Assembly (NCBI GenBank): GCA_025351675.1
Contig: JANXVK010000313.1
Coordinates: forward strand, 1-5,387
Reading direction: 5' to 3'
DNA from: Rhizobacter sp.
Lineage (GTDB): Bacteria; Pseudomonadota; Gammaproteobacteria; Burkholderiales; Burkholderiaceae_C
Length of the DNA stretch: 5,387 nt
Each line of letters starts with the position of its first letter. Position 1 is the stretch's first letter. The notes beneath the pieces are model-generated. The model saw only the letters and a list, made by a program, of their open reading frames with translations, was not told the origin of the DNA and did no database searches. A program made the position numbers and the translations under genes. Shown here piece after piece: positions 1 through 5,007 of this stretch.

Positions 1-372
1 GATCAGCGCCGCCGGCGCGAACCAGGCGCAGGCCGCGACGAAGCGCAGCAGCGCGCGCGGCTGGCTCAGCGGGCCGCCCTGCGCGGTGACAACCTTGATG
101 TGCCAAGTCTGCATCGGCAGTGTCTGCCCGCGCACCGACCAGAACCAGGTGAAGTAGACCGCGTAGATTGCCAGCGTGATGACGCGCAGCGCGGTATCAC
201 TCTGCAAGGGATGCTGGTGGCCGGTGAGGGCGACGAAGAGTGCGCCGATCGCGCCCGGGATCAATCCGATGCCGAACAGCAGCAGCCCTTCGTAGACAAA
301 CGACGCCATGCGCCGCTTCAGACTGGGCGCTGTGAGCGTGTTGTTCGCGCCGCCGGCGGCCCGCTCCGTCAT
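1..372 (-). CDS. RDD family membrane protein (3' end cut by window edge)
   Basis: The reading frame opens at ATG 372-370 and stays open for 124 codons to the left edge, so the C-terminus is missing. The visible part has a short polar N-terminus, a Lys-Arg-Arg patch at residues 19-21, a hydrophobic segment at about 25-49, a polar loop, a second hydrophobic segment at about 61-80, and a third starting near 110. After segment two comes GQTLPMQTWHIKVV (residues 82-95), which matches the RDD signature region (compare G-Q-T-x-G/P-M-x-x-x-x-I-x-V). The acidic position after the first Arg is Glu28 (in FVYEGLLLFG), a form I recall from Burkholderiales RDD proteins. RDD proteins are small multi-pass inner-membrane proteins of mostly unknown function; some have been linked to ion transport. 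The start overlaps the stop of the DUF3106 gene as ATGA, so translation is probably coupled. The family call is good, but the function is unknown. Confidence 0.85.
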   Translation of the reverse strand, partial: MTERAAGGANNTLTAPSLKRRMASFVYEGLLLFGIGLIPGAIGALFVALTGHQHPLQSDTALRVITLAIYAVYFTWFWSVRGQTLPMQTWHIKVVTAQGGPLSQPRALLRFVAACAWFAPAALI

Positions 373-1214
373 TGGCGCACGGGGGCCGACGCAACCTCCG
401 GTGCCGCGGCCGAGCGCGTCGCCGCACCTTGCGGGCCGCGCTGCGGCAGCAGAGTCGCCTTGTTGACGAACTCCGGTGTCGCCGCGATCTTCGGCATGCC
501 GGTCTGCTGGTGGCGCGGCGGCGTCGGTCGCTTCGTGATCAGCGTCGTGGTCGCGCCGGGGCGCGCCTGCACGACCGTCGGCGCGACGGCCTTTGGCGGC
601 GACGCGAAGGCCGGGTTCGGCACGATGTTGGACTTGGCCTGCGGGGCTGAGTCGCGCGCGCCCTTGTCGAGCTTGTCGGATTTGCCGTCGTTGCGTGCGC
701 CCGGGCCGCTGCCCTTGCGCGCCGGGTCGCTCGCTGGCGCGGCGCGCGCCGCGAGTTGTTGCTTCTGTTCGGGCGAGAGCGCCTCGTAGGCCTCCCAGCG
801 CGCTTGGCGGTCCTGTGCGGGTACCTGCTTCGCGTTCTGAAAATGCATGCGGGCCTCGCCGCGCTCCTTCGGCGTAAGCCGGGTCCACTCGGACATGCGC
901 TCCTGTACGCGGGCCCGCTCGGTCGACGTCAGCTTCGGAAATCCGGCCGACAACTCGAGCCACTTGCGCTTGCTGCGCACGTCGATGCCCGACCACTCGC
1001 TCTCGAGCGGCTTCAGCGCGGCTTGCTGGCCCGGCTTCAGTTCGCTCCAGCGTGCGCCCTGTTCGGCAGCGCGCGGCACGGGCTTGCTCGCGCCGGGCTC
1101 TTGGGCATGCGCCGGCAACGTGGCGAGCAAGCCGAGAATGCAGGCGGCGGACGCGAGCGTCATCACCAGCAGGCGCAACCGGCGGGCGGGCAGCGCAAGG
1201 TTCACGCGGGGCAT
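369..1214 (-). CDS. DUF3106 domain protein, secreted/periplasmic
   Basis: This 281-residue protein (from ATG 1214) is predicted to be exported. Arg11-Arg12-Leu-Arg14 precedes a hydrophobic stretch at about 15-34, and AHA|Q gives a likely signal peptidase I site after residue 37. The mature N-terminal part (about 50-155) is charged and helical-looking. It repeats an Lx[PS]xx[QRK] motif at L59, L95, L113 and L146, interspersed with tryptophans at 56, 74, 85, 110 and 140; this pattern is characteristic of DUF3106. From about 158 to the end it is a low-complexity Ala/Pro/Lys/Arg/Ser-rich tail, probably disordered. The start is uncertain: an in-frame GTG at 1232-1230 overlaps the upstream TGA as GTGA and would add six residues (VSAAAA), whereas ATG 1214 lies 14 bases after the stop and lacks a clear Shine-Dalgarno. 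The stop overlaps the RDD start. The role is unknown. Its position behind a sigma factor and a DUF3619 membrane protein suggests a periplasmic sensing or chaperone-like part. Confidence 0.85.
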   Translation of the reverse strand: MPRVNLALPARRLRLLVMTLASAACILGLLATLPAHAQEPGASKPVPRAAEQGARWSELKPGQQAALKPLESEWSGIDVRSKRKWLELSAGFPKLTSTERARVQERMSEWTRLTPKERGEARMHFQNAKQVPAQDRQARWEAYEALSPEQKQQLAARAAPASDPARKGSGPGARNDGKSDKLDKGARDSAPQAKSNIVPNPAFASPPKAVAPTVVQARPGATTTLITKRPTPPRHQQTGMPKIAATPEFVNKATLLPQRGPQGAATRSAAAPEVASAPVRQ

Positions 1215-1228
1215 CGCGGCGGCCGCGC

Positions 1229-1684
1229 TCACTCGCCCGGCGTCTTGAGGAACTCGGCGAAACCGGCGTCGCTGTAAGCGCGCGGTGGCAGGTCGTCGGC
1301 CAGCAGCGCGGCGTCGACTTCGGCCGCGGTCGAGATTTGGGTGTTGTCCTGCCAGCGCTGGATCAGGAACAACCCCGCCGCGAGCGCGAACACCGGCAGC
1401 ACCGACGCCGCCTTCAGCCACCAACCCGAGCCCCACTGGCCGAGCACGGCGGCACCGTTGCGGCTCACGCCGACCGGGCTCGCGGTCTCGGCGGTGCGCA
1501 CCGCGCGGGCCCGCTCCAGCGCCTTCTCGCGGGCGAAACGCAGGCGCTCGGTCAGATCGGGGCCCAGATCGGCCGAGCGCTCAGTGAGTTTCGCGGTTAC
1601 GCGCAGCGCGAAACGTGCCTGGACGGCGTCGAGGGCGGCTTGCGGCGGCGTGCCGAATGCGGAGCGGAGGTGGTTCTGGTTCAT
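1229..1684 (-). CDS. DUF3619 family single-pass membrane protein, candidate anti-sigma factor
   Basis: The protein has 151 residues. About 90 N-terminal residues are charged and helical (residues 15-65 rich in Ala/Arg/Glu/Leu). They are followed by a Trp-rich boundary (GQWGSGWW, 83-90), one hydrophobic segment at about 92-108 (AASVLPVFALAAGLFLI), then a short tail containing EVDAALLADDLPPRAYSD and ending FAEFLKTPGE. That acidic C-terminal block is what I recognise as DUF3619. The positive-inside rule and the Arg-rich N-terminus suggest a cytoplasmic N-terminus and a periplasmic C-terminus. ATG 1684-1682 overlaps the sigma factor stop as ATGA, and AAAGGGG (1699-1693) sits eight bases upstream as a good Shine-Dalgarno, so this start is firm. 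Co-translation with an ECF sigma gene and this topology match membrane anti-sigma factors. No zinc-binding H-x3-C-x2-C anti-sigma motif is present, so that role is an inference. Confidence 0.88.
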   Translation of the reverse strand: MNQNHLRSAFGTPPQAALDAVQARFALRVTAKLTERSADLGPDLTERLRFAREKALERARAVRTAETASPVGVSRNGAAVLGQWGSGWWLKAASVLPVFALAAGLFLIQRWQDNTQISTAAEVDAALLADDLPPRAYSDAGFAEFLKTPGE

Positions 1685-2247
1685 GGTGAAATCCCCTTTG
1701 TCTTCAGGGCCGTGGACAAAGCGTGCACCGCGCGCGAGCAATGCGTCTTGACACTTCCCTCCGAACAGCCCATCGCTGCGGCGGTCTCGGCGACATCAAG
1801 TTCCTCCCAATAACGCAGCAGGAAGGCTTCTCGTTGACGCCCGGGCAGTTGCGCCACCGCCGCTTCGATCGCGAGCAGGATCTGCGCCCGCGACACCGAA
1901 TCCTGGGCACTTTCGGAAGCGAGCGGGCCGCCGAGGGCTTCCAGGGTCTCCAGGATGTCGAAATCGCCGTCGCCGCCGGCCGCTTCGAAATCCGAGAAGT
2001 TCCTGACGACCGCGTTGCGCACCTTCTGGCGCCGGAACCAGTCCATCGTCGCGTTCGACAGGATGCGCTGGAACAGCAGCGGCAACTCGGCGGCGGGGCG
2101 ATCAGCGTACTTCTCCGAGAGCCGGATCATCGTGTCCTGCACGATGTCGAGTGCGGCATCCTCGTCGCGCACCGCATAGAGTGCGCGCTTGAAAGCGCGC
2201 TTTTCCACGCTCTTCAGGAAGTCGGATAGTTCTTTGTCGGATGCCAA
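1681..2247 (-). CDS. ECF-type RNA polymerase sigma factor (sigma-70 family)
   Basis: The 188-residue protein has sigma regions 2 and 4 only. Region 2 spans about residues 5-78, with the core-binding/-10 recognition stretch DIVQDTMIRLSEKY and the helix end DWFRRQKVRN. An acidic Gly/Asp/Glu linker (about 84-118) follows. Region 4 covers about 122-177, with LPGRQREAFLLRYWEELD and a helix-turn-helix at DVAETAAAMGCSEGSVKTH. No in-frame ATG exists before the conserved N-terminus. I chose TTG 2247-2245, giving (M)ASDKELSDFLKSVEKRAF, because related proteins as I remember them begin MASDKEL. TTG 2283-2281 would add 12 residues that do not look conserved. Neither has an obvious Shine-Dalgarno. As sigma genes go, the downstream ATGA overlap with a membrane protein is typical of an ECF/regulator pair. 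The target promoters and the signal are unknown. Confidence 0.9.
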   Translation of the reverse strand: MASDKELSDFLKSVEKRAFKRALYAVRDEDAALDIVQDTMIRLSEKYADRPAAELPLLFQRILSNATMDWFRRQKVRNAVVRNFSDFEAAGGDGDFDILETLEALGGPLASESAQDSVSRAQILLAIEAAVAQLPGRQREAFLLRYWEELDVAETAAAMGCSEGSVKTHCSRAVHALSTALKTKGISP

Positions 2248-2294
2248 GCGCGTGTGCTGCCAGAAGAGGGGAAGACCCCGCAAACAAGGGCACG

Positions 2295-2300
2295 ATTATC
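2295..2300 (-). promoter_or_regulatory. Possible -10 element for the sigma factor operon
   Basis: On the minus strand GATAAT matches the sigma-70 -10 consensus at five of six positions and lies about 48 bases before the chosen TTG start at 2247. It would place transcription initiation near 2288, just upstream of the alternative TTG at 2283, which favours the 2247 start. No respectable -35 box is found 16-18 bases upstream (GCGTTC at 2323-2318 matches poorly). It could be a weak housekeeping promoter or chance. Confidence 0.3.
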
Positions 2301-2328
2301 TCACTGCGCGCCATACCGAACGCCGCGC

Positions 2329-2359
2329 TTGCCGCGCTGCAGCAAACCGGTGACATAAT
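2329..2359 (+). promoter_or_regulatory. Likely sigma-70 promoter of the ilv operon (extended -10)
   Basis: CATAAT at 2354-2359 is preceded by TGA (2351-2353), giving the extended -10 form TGnCATAAT. A partial -35 box, TTGCCG, lies at 2329-2334 with a long 19-base spacer, so the extended -10 would carry most of the recognition. The predicted start near 2366 gives a leader of roughly 140 bases before ilvI. It is the best plus-strand promoter candidate in the divergent region. Confidence 0.45.
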
Positions 2360-2390
2360 TCTCGGTTGCACGACAGTATTGGTCGAGCGC

Positions 2391-2425
2391 GGGCCGCCCA
2401 ACCGGGGCGCCATGCGGCTCGGCCC
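2391..2425 (+). other. GC-rich stem-loop in the ilvI leader
   Basis: GGGCCG (2391-2396) is an exact reverse complement of CGGCCC (2420-2425) and could form a six-pair all-GC stem. The 23-base loop contains a smaller CCC/GGG pairing. It lies in the predicted leader transcript. No U-tract follows, so it is not a classical intrinsic terminator, and no Ile/Val/Leu-rich leader peptide with a start codon was found. Function is uncertain, and the pairing may be a by-product of high GC. Confidence 0.25.
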
Positions 2426-2454
2426 TCAGGCACCACACCCGTCTCACGAGGATG

Positions 2455-2462
2455 AGGAGAGG
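2455..2462 (+). promoter_or_regulatory. Strong Shine-Dalgarno upstream of an alternative ilvI start
   Basis: AGGAGAGG lies seven bases before ATG 2470-2472, which is in frame with ilvI and would add 13 residues (MVFRQRNSQRFPI). The ATG chosen here, at 2509, has only AAAGG (2495-2499) nine bases ahead. The stronger site therefore favours the longer protein, whereas remembered homologous N-termini (MEISKAE-like) and the AT-rich, non-coding look of 2470-2508 favour the shorter. Confidence 0.5.
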
Positions 2463-2508
2463 CGCACCGATGGTTTTTCGTCAGAGAAATTCACAAAGGT
2501 TTCCGATC

Positions 2509-4293
2509 ATGGACATCTCCCCCACCGAAATGAAGCGGGCTGCCTCAGCGCAACCCATTCAATCAAGCGCGTCCTCCCCGCCCGAGCCGAACGGCTCCGA
2601 AATCCTCGTCAAGTGCCTCCAGGCCGAGAACGTCAAGTTCCTCTGGGGTTACCCCGGCGGCGCAGTTCTGTACATCTACGACGCGCTTTACAAGCAAGAG
2701 ACGATTGAACACGTACTCGTGCGCCATGAGCAGGCTGCCGTTCACGCAGCCGACGGCTACTCGCGCGCCACCGGCGAGGTCGGCGTCGCGCTGGTTACAT
2801 CGGGCCCGGGCGTCACGAATGCCGTGACTGGCATCGCGACCGCGTACATGGACTCGATCCCGATGGTGATCATCACCGGGCAAGTTCCGACGCACGCCAT
2901 CGGTCTCGACGCCTTCCAGGAATGCGACACCGTCGGCATCACGCGGCCGATCGTCAAGCACAATTTTCTGGTGAAGGACGTGCGCGACCTGGCATTGACT
3001 TTGAAGAAGGCGTTCCACATCGCCCGCACCGGCCGCCCCGGCCCGGTCGTCGTCGACATCCCGAAGGATGTGTCGATGGCGAAGGCGCCGTTCTACTACC
3101 CCGAGCGCGTCGAGATGCGTTCGTACAACCCGGTGCGCAAGGGCCACGGCGGACAAATCCGCAAGGCCGTGCAGTTGCTGCTGGCCGCGAAGCGCCCGTA
3201 CATCTACACCGGAGGCGGCGTGGTGCTGGGCAATGCCTCGGCCGAACTGCGTGAACTGGCCGACCTGCTCGGCTACCCCGTCACGAACACGCTGATGGGC
3301 CTGGGCGCGATGCCGGCCAGCGACCCGAAGTTCCTCGGCATGCTCGGCATGCACGGCACGTACGAGGCCAACATGACGATGCAGAACTGCGATGTGCTGC
3401 TGGCGGTCGGCGCGCGCTTCGACGATCGCGTGATCGGCAACCCGAAGCACTTTGCGTCGGTCGAACGGAAGATCATCCATGTCGACATCGACCCGTCGTC
3501 GATCAGCAAGCGCGTGCGCGTCGATATTCCGATCGTCGGCGACGTGAAGGACGTGCTGCAGGAACTGATCGCGCAGATCCGCGAGGCTCCCGCGAAGCCC
3601 GATGTGCCGTCGATCTCAGCTTGGTGGAAGCAGATCAACGAGTGGCGCAAGAAGGATTGCCTCGCCTTCAAGAACAGCACCGAGGTCATCAAGCCGCAGC
3701 ATGTGGTGCAGACCCTGTGGGAACTGACCAAAGACAGCGACGCGTACATCACCTCCGATGTCGGCCAGCACCAGATGTGGGCCGCGCAGTATTACCGTTT
3801 CGACCAGCCGCGCCGCTGGATCAATTCGGGTGGCCTGGGCACGATGGGCGTGGGCCTGCCGTACGCGATGGGCATCAAGCTCGCGAAGCCCGACGCGGAT
3901 GTGTTCTGCATCACCGGCGAAGGCTCGATCCAGATGTGCATCCAGGAGCTCTCGACCTGCCTGCAGTACAAGACGCCGGTCAAGATCATCTCGCTGAACA
4001 ACCGCTACCTCGGCATGGTGCGGCAGTGGCAGCAGATCGACTACGGCGGCCGCTACTCGCACAGCTACATGGACGCGCTGCCCGACTTCGTCAAGCTCGC
4101 CGAGGCCTACGGCCACGTCGGGCTGAAGGTCGAGAAACCGTCGGACGTGGAAGGCGCGCTGCGAGAGGCGATTCGGTTGAAGGACCGCACCGTGTTCCTC
4201 GACATCCGCACCGACCCGACCGAGAACGTCTGGCCGATGGTGCAGGCGGGCAAGGGCATTTCCGAAATGTTGCTGGGCTCCGAAGACCTGTGA
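2509..4293 (+). CDS. ilvI: Acetolactate synthase large (catalytic) subunit
   Basis: This is the biosynthetic acetohydroxyacid synthase catalytic subunit (also named ilvB). It condenses two pyruvates to 2-acetolactate (valine/leucine) or pyruvate plus 2-ketobutyrate to acetohydroxybutyrate (isoleucine), using thiamine diphosphate, Mg2+ and FAD in the cytoplasm. The 594 residues have a variable Ser/Pro-rich leader (1-28), then an N-terminal ThDP domain with WGYPGGAVLYIYD (46-58), catalytic Glu74 in VRHEQAAVHAADGYSRATG, SGPGVTN (98-104) and QVP (125-127). A central FAD-binding domain carries GARFDDRV. The C-terminal ThDP/Mg domain has GEGS (470-473) and, about 25 residues on, NNRYLGMVRQWQ (497-508). 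Length and motif order are complete for the family. Starts at ATG 2470 (607 aa) and 2452 (613 aa) are also possible. It is followed by ilvH after a 163-base gap. GEGS replaces the more usual GDGS; I recall this form in related betaproteobacteria. Confidence 0.97.
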   Translation: MDISPTEMKRAASAQPIQSSASSPPEPNGSEILVKCLQAENVKFLWGYPGGAVLYIYDALYKQETIEHVLVRHEQAAVHAADGYSRATGEVGVALVTSGPGVTNAVTGIATAYMDSIPMVIITGQVPTHAIGLDAFQECDTVGITRPIVKHNFLVKDVRDLALTLKKAFHIARTGRPGPVVVDIPKDVSMAKAPFYYPERVEMRSYNPVRKGHGGQIRKAVQLLLAAKRPYIYTGGGVVLGNASAELRELADLLGYPVTNTLMGLGAMPASDPKFLGMLGMHGTYEANMTMQNCDVLLAVGARFDDRVIGNPKHFASVERKIIHVDIDPSSISKRVRVDIPIVGDVKDVLQELIAQIREAPAKPDVPSISAWWKQINEWRKKDCLAFKNSTEVIKPQHVVQTLWELTKDSDAYITSDVGQHQMWAAQYYRFDQPRRWINSGGLGTMGVGLPYAMGIKLAKPDADVFCITGEGSIQMCIQELSTCLQYKTPVKIISLNNRYLGMVRQWQQIDYGGRYSHSYMDALPDFVKLAEAYGHVGLKVEKPSDVEGALREAIRLKDRTVFLDIRTDPTENVWPMVQAGKGISEMLLGSEDL

Positions 4294-4294
4294 C

Positions 4295-4451
4295 GCGCTG
4301 AACGCCGCGACGGGGCAGGGCGTTACCGCGCCTTGCGCAGGCCACGGCGGAAAGCGCTGAACACCTTCGGAAAATTCACTCACTTTTCAACGAAAGCAGC
4401 GTGTCCAAGGGCCGGGCGGTTACCGCCGCCGGTCTGAAGAGCGCGCTGAAA
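4295..4451 (+). repeat. Imperfect repeated motifs in the ilvI-ilvH spacer
   Basis: GCGCTGAA occurs three times, at 4295-4302, 4354-4361 and 4443-4450. A longer palindrome-like motif occurs twice: GGGCGTTACCGCGCC (4318-4332) and GGGCGGTTACCGCCGCC (4414-4430). Each of the latter two is followed within about 15-25 bases by AGCGCTGAAC or GCGCTGAAA, so the spacer looks like two diverged copies of one unit with an AT-richer stretch (4369-4405) between them. The origin may be duplication or RNA-level regulation. No coding frame of note is present. Confidence 0.45.
4415..4427 (+). other. Short GC hairpin upstream of ilvH
   Basis: GGCGG (4415-4419), loop TTA, CCGCC (4423-4427) forms a compact five-pair stem about 30 bases before the ilvH start. 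It lacks a U-tract, so it is unlikely to be a full terminator. It might slow polymerase, mark RNA processing or affect ilvH translation. A weaker, related stem (GGCG/CGCC) lies at 4319-4332. Confidence 0.3.
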
Positions 4452-4456
4452 CCGAC

Positions 4457-4948
4457 ATGAAACACATCATTGCCCTTCTGCTCGAAAACGAGCCGGGCGC
4501 ACTCTCGCGTGTCGTCGCGCTGTTCTCGGCGCGCGGCTACAACATCGAGAGCCTGACGGTGGCGACGACCGAGGACGCTTCGCTGTCGCGCATGACGATC
4601 GTCACCGCCGGTTCTGACGAGGTCATCGAGCAGATCACCAAACACCTGAACCGGCTGATCGAGGTCGTGAAGGTCGTCGACCTGACCGAAGGTGCCTTCA
4701 CAGAGCGCGAGCTGATGCTGATCAAGGTGCGCGCGGTCGGCAAGGAGCGCGAGGAGATGAAGCGCATGGCCGAGATCTTCCGCGGCAGCATCATCGATGT
4801 CACCGACAAGAGCTACACGATCGAACTCACCGGCGACACGAGCAAGCTCGACGCCTTCCTGGAGGCGATCGACCGCGCCGCCATTCTCGAAACCGTGCGC
4901 ACCGGCACCAGCGGGATCGGTCGCGGCGAGCGCATCCTGCGGGTCTGA
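4457..4948 (+). CDS. ilvH: Acetolactate synthase small (regulatory) subunit
   Basis: This is the regulatory partner of the catalytic subunit just upstream (also annotated ilvN). It stimulates acetolactate synthase activity and confers feedback inhibition by valine. The protein has 163 residues, the same length as E. coli IlvH as I remember it. An N-terminal ACT domain (about 2-78) begins [19 protein letters not shown] and continues to GYNIESLTV; a C-terminal domain (about 82-160) contains [19 protein letters not shown] and KLDAFLEAI. Asn11, Gly14 and Asn29 are present, the positions whose change gives valine resistance in E. coli IlvH, so valine sensitivity is expected here. ATG 4457 is fixed by the conserved N-terminus, although its Shine-Dalgarno is weak (GAAGAG at 4436-4441 is too distant). 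It lies 163 bases after ilvI and 59 bases before ilvC, probably in the same transcript. Confidence 0.97.
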   Translation: MKHIIALLLENEPGALSRVVALFSARGYNIESLTVATTEDASLSRMTIVTAGSDEVIEQITKHLNRLIEVVKVVDLTEGAFTERELMLIKVRAVGKEREEMKRMAEIFRGSIIDVTDKSYTIELTGDTSKLDAFLEAIDRAAILETVRTGTSGIGRGERILRV

Positions 4949-4994
4949 TCGACCAGACAGGCACCATCCCAAATCCCGTTCCCACTGAATTCAC

Positions 4995-5000
4995 AGGAGA
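4995..5000 (+). promoter_or_regulatory. Strong Shine-Dalgarno of ilvC
   Basis: AGGAGA ends seven bases before ATG 5008-5010. This near-ideal site contrasts with the weak one of ilvH and suggests that ilvC is translated at a higher rate than its upstream neighbours. Confidence 0.75.
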
Positions 5001-5007
5001 TAGCGAC

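Noticed and set aside
756..1813. Plus-strand open frames opposite DUF3106, DUF3619 and the sigma gene
   Set aside because: Arg/Ala-rich translations without domains; the opposite strand has a signal peptide, a membrane segment, family motifs and overlapping start/stop signals.
2268..2279. GGGG-AAGA-CCCC small hairpin between the two candidate sigma starts
   Set aside because: Four pairs only; such pairings are expected by chance in this GC-rich DNA, and no regulatory meaning can be supported.
2480..2504. Minus-strand GGAAAC followed by TCTGA, resembling an autoregulated ECF promoter
   Set aside because: The spacing is several bases too short for the ECF -35/-10 arrangement, and it lies about 250 bases upstream of the sigma start inside the ilvI leader.
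2241..2708. Plus-strand open frame across the ilv upstream region, with an Ile/Leu/Val-rich stretch near 2290-2385 that looks like an attenuation leader peptide
   Set aside because: Its ATG lies inside the sigma gene, upstream of the likely ilv promoter. The frame runs on deep into ilvI instead of ending before a terminator, and the Ile/Val-rich part overlaps the -10 element. No start codon with an RBS serves it.
2563..3480. Long minus-strand open frame (305 codons) opposite ilvI
   Set aside because: The composition (His/Arg/Val-rich, no recognisable domain) is that of an antisense shadow of a high-GC gene; ilvI covers it fully with conserved motifs.
3616..4383. Second long minus-strand open frame opposite the 3' part of ilvI
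   Set aside because: Same reasoning: a shadow frame in GC-rich DNA, with no RBS and no known family.
4374..4398. GAAAA / TTTTC inverted repeat in the ilvI-ilvH spacer as a terminator
   Set aside because: The stem is only five pairs, mostly A-T, with a nine-base loop and no U-tract; it would not be stable enough.
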